Numbered from the stretch's first letter, positions 46,744 through 58,260 are shown. The stretch is 64,000 nucleotides of DNA from Karstenula rhodostoma CBS 690.94 (GCA_010093485.1 MU001493.1:2220937-2284936), one strand, 5' to 3'. Numbers and translations: made by a program. Notes: generated by a model from the letters alone, not told the origin.

Positions 46744-47988
46744 GGGGGGTGGGAATCTATTGTACATTCAGGTATGCGAGGGAGAGGGGTATGCATGCAT
46801 TCACTTGAACGGACGGGGATGATGTACATAGCGTACTGTTATACCCAGAAGCAAAATATGTTTCATCTGCAATGCAACGCAATTGCTCGTTCCTGTTCCG
46901 CTCAAGTGCAGACTGTGCTCACACACATCCCACACCTCACCATTCTTTCACATACCCAACCGTGGGATTTTCCTCGCGGGAACAACGGCACTCGTACATG
47001 CACTCACTGCATATAATGATGTATTGCCCAGAGGCCGCCCTGTCTCGCTGCTTCCAAAACGGGATAGTGCGGCGTCACGCCAGCCAATCATGATGCACGT
47101 ACCTGCAATCCTGTTTTCGGGCCGATGCGCAGACGTACTTCTTCTCCGTGATGCTTTTGGACGGGCGCGGCTGAGGAGGAGAAGACACGGCGTTCCATTC
47201 CACGTAGTAATGTTTTCTAGCCGCGATTGTGGATACGAAGGATCATGTGCCAGCAGATCGTGTTCGTTCCGCGAGTCGTTTGTAAAGTCCGGTCCCGCTC
47301 AGCCACAACCACGAATGAGTAGCAAGCTGCGGGCTAGCTGCATTGAGATGGAGAGATTAATTAATCCTCTCGCAGTGCAGGACAATGCGATTAATACCCT
47401 GGTGGGCGGTTCGTTGCGACGTATTTTGCGTGGCCCGGACGAGCGAGATCTTGAATTCTTGGTTTCCGAGCAGACATCCAACTCCTAGACCCACAATGGC
47501 CTATCGATCGCCTCCTACACATGCCAACAGATATCTTCCAGGCCCCTTGATCACTCCACCTCAAGCGGAAGGCATAGCCCAATATGTACAGTGACATTCT
47601 CACTAGGCCCTACCATGCGCCACGATCCACATTACCCGCCGCATGCGGACTAAACCCCATCTAGCACCGCACATCACATACCCATATTACCTACCCAATC
47701 CCCGTGCCAGCGGTACCGTTGCATAGCTTTCGATTTTCCTGCCTCTGACCAACCGCCGAAGAGGCACCGCACCGCCTCTGTCTGCACCCCGAGCTGGACG
47801 CTGCGTATAAGGGGCGTTTTTGTTCCACCCCAGGGGGATTAAGGGCCCGAAAGGGATAGTCATCCGCCTTTTCTTGTGTGCGTGGTTTGTCTCAGCGTTC
47901 GAGGCTGGATAGTGCGGAGTAGGTGGGTATACAAAAGACCTCGTGTCTGATCCAGTCAAGTACACAGGACGAGTGCGCTCCCCGCAAG
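46744..47988. other. Intergenic between agd3 and ega3
   Basis: 1.2 kb; no supported gene. Frames such as 46883-47488 lack any domain. Confidence 0.45.
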
Positions 47989-49140
47989 ATGAACAAAACA
48001 ACAATCGCATCCGAGAAGCCCGCTTCCCGCCCGTGGTCTCTCCGGAGAAAACTCATCCTAGGCGGCGCCCTTGTGCTCGCGGTGCTGGCGCTCGCGCTGG
48101 GACTCGGGCTGGGCCTGACTATTGGGCGGGATAACGACGGTGGCGATGAGGGGAACGACGGTGGCGACAGTGGTTCACCTACGCCGACATTACCGCCTCT
48201 CCCAACACCGACTGGAAATATCACGTGGGCTCCCAAAGTGAACGACACATGGCAGATCATCCTCCTGTCTAAGATTATACTGGACAAAGACGCCGCGAGC
48301 GTGACACCGGACGTTGCCGTCTACGACATCGACCTCTTCGATACTCCTGCCGAGACAATCGCCACGCTGCACCGCCTCGGCAAGAAGGTGATTTGCTACT
48401 TCAGCGGGGGCAGCTACGAGCCTGGGCGACCGGACAGCGGAGAGTTCAAGGAGGAGGACATGGGCAAGGAGTTGGATGGGTGGCCGGGGGAGAGGTGGCT
48501 GAAGTTGGGGAGTGACAATGTGAGAGGGATCATGAGGGGGAGGGTAGAGTTGGCGGGGAAAAAGGGGTGCGACGGGGTGGATCCGGACAACGTTGATGGA
48601 TTTGTGAGTTGGCTGTTCTATTGCACCATATGGTTACTGCTTTTGCTGCTAAGGCAGTGCAGTGTCGACATGGCACGTGACAGACCGGACAGAAGACTGA
48701 CTGTTCTGCAGCAAAACGACAACGGGCTCGGCCTCACTGCCGCCGACAGTATTGCCTTCATGGCGTATCTCTCCAACCTGACGGTTCCGCTCCACCTCGC
48801 GCTCGGCCTCAAAAACGCCGGCGACATCGTCGCCGAGGTCCTGCCTATTGTGCACTTCTCCGTCAACGAGCAGTGCGTCGAGGCGAGCGAGTGTGGCACC
48901 TTCCAGCCCTTCATCGCCGCCGATAAGCCGGTCTTCCACATCGAGTACCCCGATGGGGCAGGCGGCAAAAGCGGGCTAAAAAAGAGCGTGGTGCAGAAGT
49001 ACTGCGGGGACCAGGGTGCAGCGGCAGGCTCCGAGGGGTTCAGCACCGTGCTGAAGAAGATGGACTTGGATGGCTGGGTCGAGTACTGCGATGAAGCTGT
49101 GGGGATGACGCCGACGGTGAACATGGATTCTGCGGGGTGA
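47989..49140 (+). CDS. ega3: Ega3-type endo-alpha-1,4-galactosaminidase (GH114), membrane anchored
   Basis: GH114 enzymes cleave alpha-1,4-linked galactosamine; Ega3 belongs to the Aspergillus GAG cluster. Exons 47989-48603 and 48712-49140 (GTGAGT...CTGCAG, 108 nt); 347 aa. ATG 47989 is the first in-frame ATG of the gene. A short basic cytosolic tail (WSLRRK) and a Leu/Ala/Gly-rich helix (residues about 23-46) make it a type II membrane protein, followed by a Gly/Asp/Ser/Pro linker. Catalytic domain: 'VAVYDIDLFDTP', 'KVICYFSGGSYEPGRPD', 'WPGERWLKLG', 'GCDGVDPDNVDGF' with Asp198 and Asp200, 'LALGLKNAGDI', and 'FSVNEQCVEASEC' with Glu258. The intron is a multiple of three and has no stop, so an unspliced message would add 36 residues containing 'WLFYCTIWLLLLLL'; I take the spliced form as functional because it restores 'VDGFQNDNGLGLT'. 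Confidence 0.93.
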   Translation: MNKTTIASEKPASRPWSLRRKLILGGALVLAVLALALGLGLGLTIGRDNDGGDEGNDGGDSGSPTPTLPPLPTPTGNITWAPKVNDTWQIILLSKIILDKDAASVTPDVAVYDIDLFDTPAETIATLHRLGKKVICYFSGGSYEPGRPDSGEFKEEDMGKELDGWPGERWLKLGSDNVRGIMRGRVELAGKKGCDGVDPDNVDGFVSWLFYCTIWLLLLLLRQCSVDMARDRPDRRLTVLQQNDNGLGLTAADSIAFMAYLSNLTVPLHLALGLKNAGDIVAEVLPIVHFSVNEQCVEASECGTFQPFIAADKPVFHIEYPDGAGGKSGLKKSVVQKYCGDQGAAAGSEGFSTVLKKMDLDGWVEYCDEAVGMTPTVNMDSAG

Positions 49141-52100
49141 AACGTCCGACTACCTACCAATACCATCAGCATCCACCGATATATTGAAGACGTACCATAA
49201 GTGAGAGAGATTCTGCAAGCGCTGAGACTACGGGATGGGAAGGGTGTGTGGATCTACAAGCGTTATGCATGATCCTGCGAGCGCAAAGTTTCGCGCAAGG
49301 TTTGACGAGAGCGTCTGCACATGGACATCGTTGTGTGCGAGACGCAGAGTCAAGTGTGTACGAAACGACATGACGCGGCAGAAACCCAATGTCGGTATTC
49401 TCCTTCCTACACAAGTCCGTAAGCTCCGATGCGGCTGCGAGGTACTTGGTCGAGGTACCCGGTTGCTCATTTCTGCCGACAAGTTTGGGATTGCGGGGTG
49501 CAGCGCGAGGGGAGCAACCGCGGGCATGGCAGAGTAAGCTTCGTCAGCGCAATCAAAGAGAAAGGGTTTTTCGAATGCCATATACCGATGCGGCAAAACA
49601 CACCGCGGCGGCAAGTACGGGTGAAAGCTTGTGGATCGTTCGGTTCTTTTCCGTCGCCACTTCATCTGCACCGACAATACAGCGCGTATGCAATATACAC
49701 TGCTGATCACTGGTGATCATTTGACTTGAGCCTCATCGAAGACGTCATTTTGAGTGCGTATGGACGAAGATTGCGTTTCGAAGGTATGCTCTGCAGTGCC
49801 GAACTTCCTTAGAACCGTGGGATTAAGGTTGTGGGCCAGGAGATCCACTCTCTTAGCCTCCGTGTCCTGGGACGCCACGTCCGAACACGAGTGAAGAGGC
49901 TCCACACCTCGTACACGACTGACGCGCTCCATCGCGATGTTGTTGACGAGAGCCCAGACGTCGCTAACGCAGAGGTGTTGCATTCCTCTATCGCTAGAGT
50001 CGTGGCTGTGGGGGATTTGCCCGCGGTTATTGCACCGGATCGAGGAGGTGGATCCTAGCTGGTACTTAGAGGACCGGGGTCCAGCGAATGGGTGAAACGC
50101 GGGAGAACTGTACCAGATCCTGGGGTTTGGAGATCGGCACAGGGCGTCAACAGGGGATGCTGAAGAACCCTGCCAGTTCTGCAAGGCGTTGCAAAGCAGG
50201 GAGTACGCGTCCCCAATTCAAAAATATTGTTGAGGGTAGTTGAGAAGAAGCAGGAGGTAACAGAAACTAGTATTGTTGCGCATGTATGAGTCTATTGACG
50301 CCTGTCGGGTTTGCTCATGCGGTATACCACCCATTACGTGCGCTGCATAGAAGCTCGGTTGGGGCACGAGGATCCGAACCACTGCCGATATCCGAACCGT
50401 AAACTATATGGTCAGCACGCAAGTCGGCGCCTAGGAACGGCCCGGGGGAAGATTGTTCTTCCAGTGTGTTCCATCCAGAAATCTCGTACATTTCTGCTAC
50501 TATTGGTCGATACAAACGTAGACTGCATGTAACGAATACTTGGCCATGTTGGTAAAAAGCTTTGTGGGTTCCGCACTTATGTATGAGATGCGCCCAAGCG
50601 TGACATAAGTCACAAACTCTGAAAATTGGACTGTAGCAACATGCGTATAGAACCATAATCTGATCGGTGTGTAAGAATTCTGTCCAGTTGTCTCTGTGCG
50701 ACTGAGGGAGAGCACGACAGTGATGAATCACACCATCCTCTTGGGTTCGTGGGGCAATTCTGCAGGCAGCCTACGGTATCTTGGGTCGGCAATGCATGCT
50801 GCATGTCCTGACCTCTTGGTATTGTCTCCGCGGGGAGCTCTGCGTGTCGTGATTCTCGATTCATCTCACCTTCCTGCGGCAGCTCCGGTGAACAGAAATT
50901 CCGAGACCTTCGGGCCAGGAATCACCGAGGTGGATGGTCTACGAAGGCTTGTGCACGAGCAGAGGTGCTGGTTGCACTTGCAGAATCGATAGTCGTCCCC
51001 CGTTGTGCATAGAACTAGTAAGACTTCCAGAACCACCCTGGTGGGGCTTAGCACGTATACTAGGGCCTGGACGGAGCATGAAACGATAGAACGTGCATAG
51101 GTGAAGAGGGCATTCGTACCACTCCAAGACTTAGATGCCTGAACAAAGGCCATGCAAAGCGCTTGGGGCTGAACGACTACGCTCTCGGGGGTGTGCAAAT
51201 ATGGAAAGCCGTGTCCATGAATAGCACACCATTTTCATCGCTTCGACATCGCGCGTTCCTGATCGCTCCGTGCTCGAAACGACGCAGCGTCGAGATTCGT
51301 GCGAATACGGCGTATGCGTGTCAAGGTTGTACAACAGATGAACATGTATTGAAGCGGTGGCGGATGGCGCTCATGTCGATGGCGGTGGCGCCGGTACATC
51401 TTCTAATTTGATGGTGGTGCCGACACGCGGCTTCGCCTGAAGCGATTCGACAGCAGAGGAGGCTTCGAAAGATTTCGAAGAGCCGCGTTTCCAATCTAGT
51501 GGACCATAAATTTCCCGGGTCAACAAGCACTGCCACAGTAAAGTTCGCCAGTTCGTAAACCTTGAAGCAGCAGGTGTTTGGTGATGGACGCCATGTCAAG
51601 ACTGGAGCCGCAATAGCAAACTCTGAGTCAATTGTGGGGACCGAATTGAGGCTGTATAGGACGAATATACAGCTTGGTGGCCAACAGGCACCGGCACGGG
51701 TTGACCGCTGCGATTCATGCAAGAAAAGCGCAGAGGTAGGGTTCTAGCGCGCCCAGGGATGGGGTTAGTACCAGGATTGGCCATGGATCTGCCTTCCCGG
51801 TCAAGGGCGTAAAAGCGGCAAGAAGCCCCGCTGCCGCCCGGTTGTGGAGGTCTTCGTGTTTTGCGGGGAAAAGGGAGGGTGTGGTGATCGTTGCTTGTTT
51901 CGTGATCGCACACCCTTTCATGATCTGGCCATTCCTGTTCCTGATGATGTTGCTCAGCGACAGCAATTTCCGCTGTCGGACTCACGGTCCGCGCAGACTA
52001 GGACGCCAAATCACTCGGTCAGTCACCTCAACTCGCGTCATCCAGCCACCGTATCGCCGTCTCACTATACCGCTGGGGTGCTCATTGGTGATGAGGGATG

Positions 52101-53039
52101 AGAGATGAGCGCTGATCGGGGGTGATCAACGCACTCAACCAGATGCTATCCTCCGTGATTGATGCTTTGACGGAGATTGTCAGGAACATGACGTGCTACC
52201 GCATGCATGGTTGGACTTGCAAACTTTGACTGCTCAAGCAATGGTGCTCGTTACAAGTCTGAACCCGAGCCCGACCCAACGTACGGAGTCATTCCGACTT
52301 TGTTGAGCAAGTCAGAGCGTATTGGTATCCCATATGTTTTGCGCTATGTGTAGACGATGCTTTAAACCGACACAAAGCGAGTTTAAAAGTACACTTGAAT
52401 GATCGATGAGAGGGTGCTAATAGAATTGGTTGTTGACTCCAGTACGCTGATGCCCTGACGAACTGGATTAGTACGATTGGAGAAAGCACGGGTTGACAGT
52501 TATTCCTCTAGATCCACGTGAGAGAGGCTATGATGAACGGCTACAAATCTTGTGTCGCCCAAGCCAGAGTATGTACTTAACGTGTCTGGTGACATGAAAC
52601 CTCTCGAAATACACAGTGAGAACCGAAATCTTGATGAGATCAGCACAGCGTGCCGCTTTTTGCGCCTGGATCAAGCATTGCAATGTACTTTTAGTGGCAG
52701 ACTCTGCAACTGCCGAGACCTTGAACATTCCGATTGCCAGGTCCACGACCGCGAAACCTGGTGAGACTGGGCGAACGAGCTTTGTGCGATGCGCAGAGCC
52801 TACGCCGCTCGTACAAGTGCTGCCTTACGCCCAATGCCGAAATGAAAGGAGCATCTCTGACCACCGCAGCCCTCACTTGACCCGTGGCTCTCTAACAGCT
52901 GCTGAGAAATCCTGTTGATGTGAGGCAAGTTCTGATGCGTAAACCGTGGGTCCTCCTGTGCAGGAGGGTGAGCAGGCATCATGCAAACGCCTTCCCAAGT
53001 AGACTGCAACCCCGTAAAGGGCCGAACAGTAAATCTTTA

Positions 53040-53420
53040 TCACCACGTGGTAGACACGTAACCGACCATGCAGACATACTTGAATGCGTGCAATTTGTGA
53101 TTACCATGCAAGCAGCCCTCCCTCGGCGGCAACAGTACTACCGGGTTCATTGTTCGGGTCTTCGATTGCCGTGAGAAGTACTCGTGGATGTAGTCAAGCT
53201 CTTCGTTGGTCAGAGAATATGCCTCTCGACCCAACCTGACGGGATGCTCCAAGAAGGTTTCGCAAAGCTGAAAGACGGGAGGCCACGCTCCGGTCGAGGG
53301 GAAATCGTGGAGCGGGAGATTAACGGAGGCGGCCGTGGCTAATCGCGCACGCGTACCTACCTGCCTGTTATGAGAACTGAGCGAGACTAGCCGGTGAGTG
53401 ACCGGAGAGAGTGCAGCGTC
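53040..53420 (-). other. Orphan protein-like open stretch, no start codon
   Basis: Open from about 53420 to the stop near 53040 on the minus strand, with balanced amino-acid content ('LPLHDFPSTGAWPPVF', 'GREAYSLTNEELDYIHEYFSRQ', 'TMNPVVLLPP'). It lacks an ATG. It could be an exon of an unrecognised gene, a relic, or chance. Low confidence. Confidence 0.3.
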
Positions 53421-53856
53421 TGTGAATGCATGCTGCGAAGTCCTGTCTAGATGTGTGGGACCAAAAGTAGTAAACGAGCGGCTGTAGGCGTGGTGCCATG
53501 GGCCAGATCAAGCGGCATCAGTATGCGTCTCTGTTGCGGGTCAGATTCTACTTGCCTTGCATGGTGTACGAAAACCCAGAGAAGCATCTGGAAACTGCGC
53601 TTGCGCACCATATGGGGATACGTAGTCCAGTGTGATGCCGTACAAATTGTACAGGGATGTAACCGAAGAAAGCGTATATTCGAGAGTGCTAGACCGAAGG
53701 GCCAGCTTCTGGCAAGAATAAATCGGGATGAAGCGGCCGGAACGTGCCAAGAGGCGGCCCAGCATAAACGATATTGGATGGGACTGAAAAATCTTGCATC
53801 GAAATATACTTCACTTAATCGGGGTGTGCTTCGTGAGCATTTTCGAAGCTTCGACA

Positions 53857-53863
53857 TATATAA
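53857..53863 (+). promoter_or_regulatory. TATA box candidate of uge3
   Basis: TATATAA, 80 bp upstream of the ATG at 53943, a reasonable distance for a fungal promoter. Confidence 0.5.
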
Positions 53864-53942
53864 GGCGATAGCAAATACCGGTTTCTAGTAACGTTGGGGA
53901 TCGCAGTCACTCTTTCAATATCCTGCACTCTTCGATCTCGCC

Positions 53943-55471
53943 ATGGATTGTTACTTCAACGCGAACACAGGAGCATCATCTCCTTCCAGCTTCTCCCCTT
54001 CAGTCACTGAGTCACCCCAAGCCGTCAGCACTCCGGACACCCAGAGGTCAGCCTTGTTCGATGAGGAAATTGCGGCGGATCCCTTGGACATTGGCGAAAA
54101 TGCTTCAGCTTCCTTCATCATGGTCGTGGGGGGCCTTGGGTACATCGGATCTCACACCGTTCTCGAGCTATTGAAGGCGGACTACAACGTCCTGGTCATT
54201 GACGACTTGAGCAACTCGTACGAAAGCGTCTTGCACCGTATCAAGACATTAGCAGCCGAGCATTGCGCGATGCTCAACAAGCCAATGCCGGCATTGCAAT
54301 TTCAGCAGCTGGACTACCGGAGCCCGCTGATGAGATCGATCCTTGCAAGCTACTCGTCATACAGCGTATGCAGCAAGCCTGCAACCGCAGAATCTGCGCG
54401 TTTTCCATATTCAGCTCTTCAACGCACCGATTCCGGTATCGACATGGAACCCGAAGATGCGCCAGAACAGATAATTCAGCGCCAGTCTAGGATTACCGGT
54501 GTGATTCACTTTGCTGCCTACAAATCGGTCGAGGAGAGCATCCGCATGCCGCTCAAATATTACATGAATAATGTTTGCGGCATGGTGGAGTTCCTTGGTC
54601 TGCTCGAGGAGTTCGGCGTAAAGAACTTTGTCTTCTCATCTTCGGCAACGGTGTACGGTGAAGGCGCCAACAGTGGTGCCCCGTTGCGTGAAGAGCTTTG
54701 CGTACACCACCACGAAGGTTTCTTCGACAGCGACGGCTTTGAGCGACAAGCGATCCCCGGAGTAATGGGCCTCACCTCGCCATATGGCCGGTCGAAGTTT
54801 ATGTGCGAATCCATTCTGGCGGACATTGCGCGGTCAGATGCATCGTGGTCGATCACAGCCTTGCGGTACTTTAACCCGGTAAGTGGCTCGTATATCCCGT
54901 TTGGATACATGCTGATGAGCGGTGACTAGGTTGGATGCCATGAATCGGGATTGCTGGGTGAAGACCCTCGCCAGAGACCAAGCAACCTCATCCCCGTAAT
55001 TGCCACTGTCCTGACAGGCGCTAAGCCAGTGTTGGACATCTTTGGTACCGATTGGAATACCCCCGACGGTACAGCTGTTCGAGATTTCATCCATGTCGTT
55101 GATCTAGCCCAAGGCCATATTGCTGCTTTGGCGGCGTCCGCAGCTGGTCGTGTGAAAGCACCGTTCCGGGCGTACAATCTGGGTGAGTTTGACCAAAGAC
55201 TTTTGATCCAGGTTGCTAACGATTTTCAGGAACCGGCCGGGGACATACAGTACGAGAAGTCCACAAAAGCCTGCAGATCACCTCGGGAAGAACGATTCCT
55301 GTACGTGAGGTGGGCCGGAGAGCAGGCGACGTTGGTTTCTGTGTAGCAGAGGTTCGACGAGCCGAGACCGAACTTGCGTGGAAGGCACAGAAGACGTTGA
55401 AAGACTGTGCAGTGGACGTATGGAACTTCACCAAAGAAAGGTGTCCGGTACCGGACGAGATGGAAAGCTAG
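53943..55471 (+). CDS. uge3: Uge3-type UDP-glucose/UDP-GlcNAc 4-epimerase
   Basis: NAD-dependent short-chain epimerase; in Aspergillus fumigatus Uge3 makes UDP-Gal and UDP-GalNAc for galactosaminogalactan. Exons 53943-54878, 54930-55182, 55230-55471; 476 aa, longer than the usual 340-370. The extra length is a 57-residue Ser-rich N-terminal extension before the Rossmann start 'MVVGGLGYIGSHTVLELL' (Met60), and an inserted Ser/Thr/Glu-rich loop of about 50 residues around 'TDSGIDMEPEDAPE', before 'ITGVIHFAAYKSVEESI'. Active site: 'VFSSSATVYGE' and Tyr281/Lys285 in 'SPYGRSK'. Exon 2 gives 'NPVGCHESGLLGEDP' and 'DGTAVRDFIHVVDLAQGH'; exon 3 gives 'GTGRGHTVREVHKSLQ'. A TATATAA box lies 80 bp upstream. 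The assignment to Uge3 rather than the Leloir enzyme Uge5 rests on the cluster context. Confidence 0.9.
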
Positions 55472-56165
55472 GAGTAGAGCCAGCATGGAGAGGCAATCTC
55501 GGTGAGCTCCTGTGATTCGATAGACATTCTCCAAGAGCACGTTCGGGCAGAGGTGGTTTCTGGAGGCTTAGCAAGGCGTTTGGGGGTTGTGTATCTGCAC
55601 TTGCATATCCTAGCGTCTTAGATGTTCTCTTTGATATTTGGCCTTAGATGGTCTGGCGTAGTGAAATCATATCTCTTGTCTGCAGAAACATGACTCTAGG
55701 GTGAGATTCGGCGGCACGTGTGGCCGTGTAGTATGGTCGTGGCCAGTGAATGGACGATACCCACAGAGGGAACGATGGGCCCTCAGGGGTTCACAAATTC
55801 GCGACATGCGGGCCGTGAAGGGCGTAGCTTGGCGTCTGAGATAGCCCTCAACGCAGTGCGACGGTCGCACAGTAACAGACTGACGAGGGCGTGAGAGACA
55901 AAGAGGCGTCAGGCAGCGCTAGGGCTGGCGCAAGGAGTGATGTTTGCAGCCATGGCGCCAATACGCGATCAACGCCCGATGCGGCACATCGCGGGAGGGG
56001 TGGTTCCACAAGGGGCGCTAAGCGGCACGTGACAGGCCCGCTCCTTCTGAATGCGAGCCGTAGCACGACGCTCACCTCCCCTCCCCACCGTGGTCGCGTT
56101 AAGAGGCTCTCCGGACGACTTCAGCGCTTGAGTCCACTGCTTGCATCGCGCTCCGTTCGCTCAGC
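55472..56165. promoter_or_regulatory. Upstream region of the Zn2Cys6 regulator
   Basis: 694 bp between uge3 and the regulator, both on plus strand. No other gene seen. Confidence 0.45.
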
Positions 56166-58260
56166 ATGGCTTCGCAGCCCTACCCGCTGGCCAACATGCC
56201 CGTCTCGGCTGCGGTGGATCCCGCCTTTTGGACCCAGCCCCAGGAATCCGCCGACTCGTCGCCTATGGCGCTACACCCGTCGCGCTCCGGAAGCTCTACC
56301 ACTACTCACGATAGCCAGCATAGCAACACCCCGCCCGTCCTGACCCCCAAGTCCGACAATGAGCGGAAGAACAGCACAATCGATCAGCAAAACGGCCAGC
56401 AGGCCGGCCAGCCCGAAAATCAAGCGCGCACGTCCGTGGCAGTCGCGTGCGTCCCGTGCCGCAGCCGCCATCTAAAGTGCGATGGCGGCGTAAGATGCTC
56501 GCGATGCAGGGCTGATGGTGTGGACTGTACCTACATCAAGTCACGCCGTGGGTGGAAGGGAAAGAGGAAGAAGCCTGGAGAGAACGGCGCACCTGTACCT
56601 GGTTTGTATCTGGCCCGCTATACCATCAAATATACACTCATATGAAACAGTTCCAGAACCGAATACCCTGCCATCGGGTCCTGTAACCAACACCAACCTC
56701 ACTCCCGCCAGCCACCAGGTATTGTCGCCTGAATATGCATTTGCAAACGAATTGGCCCTTGCCAACCAGCTGAACTCCCCTCACACCGTCGGCCTGGTCA
56801 CTCCCCCAAGTGCCACCTCCCAGCTTAACCTCAATGGATCCCAAAGGCTGAACAAGTTCGGCCATGTAGGCCCGCCCACGCCCATCCAAGCATTCTATCA
56901 CTACTTCTACAATTCTCATCCGTTCTGCTTGCCCCAGCTTCAGTTGATGCAGCTTTTCAAAGACCGGAGAGCGCCTCTATTGGAGTATGCTGTGCAGTAT
57001 CTTGGATCATGCTACCTCGCCGAGATCCCCACCAACCTGTACAAGGAGGCACTGAACCGGTCCATCGACAGTGGCCAATTCCCAAGAGACGGCTTCTCGG
57101 TGCAAGCTCTGATTCTCTACGCCGTGGGTCTCCATGCCTGCAATGAAGTCCCACGTTCCGCCCACATCTTCGCTCTCGCGCAAAACCTAGTACTCGAACT
57201 CGGCATGAACCGCATGGACTACGCCCTCATTCACGGCCACGACGACCGCATCCTCGAAGAAAGCTGGAGACGAACATGGTGGTCCTCATTCACCGTCAAC
57301 GGCATGCTCACAGCAGTCAACCCAGGCGTCCAATTCCGCCTCAAAGATATCGCCACCGACGTCCCTCTTCCCTGCGAGGACCACCAATACTTCTCTGGCG
57401 CAATACCCTACCCTCACACGCTTCAAGAATACGACGACTCGGCCTTTGCCCCCGAGGAAATCATTTTCTCCTCCTTCGCCTACCTCATCGACGCCATCCG
57501 CATCCTCGGCAAGGTCTTCGAAGTCGCACGTCTGGACTCTCAATTTGAATATCACGCCGTCGACGTCGTGGACTCGTACCTCGTAAATTGGCGTCTGCAT
57601 CTCCCCGCGAACAAGCTCGAGATCGTCAACGACGGCGTCATTGACGAGGTGCTTTTCCAGGCGCACATGGTCAACGCCGGCAGCACAATCATGCTGCACC
57701 GACCGCGCAGCAGCCTCGGCTTCGGCCATGTCGAAAACGTAAACATCTGCGTGCAGCCCGGGCAGGTCCTGCTGCCCACGCAGACGCGCGAGATCCACAC
57801 CGCCAAGTGCCTCACCTCGGCGGAGAACGTCTCCTCGCTGATCAAGCTCCCAGGCCAACTCGTCTACCACACGCCTCTCTTCACGTGCGTGGTGGTCATG
57901 GCGTCGGTGGTGCATCTCTCCTACTGGTCCTTCCTCGTCCCGGACGGGCAGGACGACATCATCAAGCAGAGCATACGGCTGGACGTGGGCACGCTGCAGC
58001 AGTACAGCCACACATGGGACATTGCGCACGTAGTGCTGGGCCAGGTGCGGGGTGTCGCGCACACGCTGTGGAACAGCAAGAAGGCGATGAGCATCCACCT
58101 GTGGAACAACATCGCCCACGACGAGGTCATCCGCGGCACGATCGAGGAGGGCGCCACGGTCCCCGTGCAGCAGTACAACCAGCTTATCGCACCGTGAGTA
58201 TACATCCCAGCGTCGCAGAGTACTGACAACTGACGTGCGTGCAGGATGCTCAAATCGTGA
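56166..58260 (+). CDS. Zn2Cys6 fungal transcription factor
   Basis: Exons 56166-56601, 56651-58193 and a 16-nt last exon 58245-58260 coding 'PMLKS' end; 664 aa. DNA-binding domain at residues 95-121 with the exact spacing C-x2-C-x6-C-x5-C-x2-C-x6-C ('CVPCRSRHLKC...CSRCRADGVDC'), followed by a basic linker (SRRGWKGKRKKPG). The fungal-specific TF (MHR) domain follows: 'FYHYFYNSHPFCLP', 'LLEYAVQYLGSCYLAE', 'ALILYAVGLHACNE', 'ILEESWRRTWWSSFTVNGMLTAVN', 'NAGSTIMLHRPRSSL'. The donor of intron 1 is the less common GTTTGT; the junction gives 'GAPVPVPEPNTLP'. It sits 694 bp downstream of uge3 on the same strand, so a role in the exopolysaccharide cluster is possible but unproven. I do not recognise a named orthologue. 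Confidence 0.92.

Larger units (their letters stand above)
49141..53942. other. 4.8-kb gap between ega3 and uge3 without a clear gene
   Basis: No intact gene found on either strand; no frame resembles Sph3/GH135. A minus-strand open stretch at about 53040-53420 reads like protein ('AWPPVFQLCETFLEHPVRLGREAYSLTNEELDYIHEYF' in separate pieces) but I cannot place it in a family and it has no ATG. A TATATAA box at 53857-53863 lies 80 bp before the uge3 start, and a palindromic ACGCGTAC at 53349-53356 fits the StuA consensus. The rest shows only short featureless frames. Confidence 0.5.

Noticed and set aside
50335..50385. tRNA-like T-loop motif on the minus strand (GGTTCGGATCC)
   Set aside because: No matching T-stem, acceptor stem or anticodon arm could be folded by eye.
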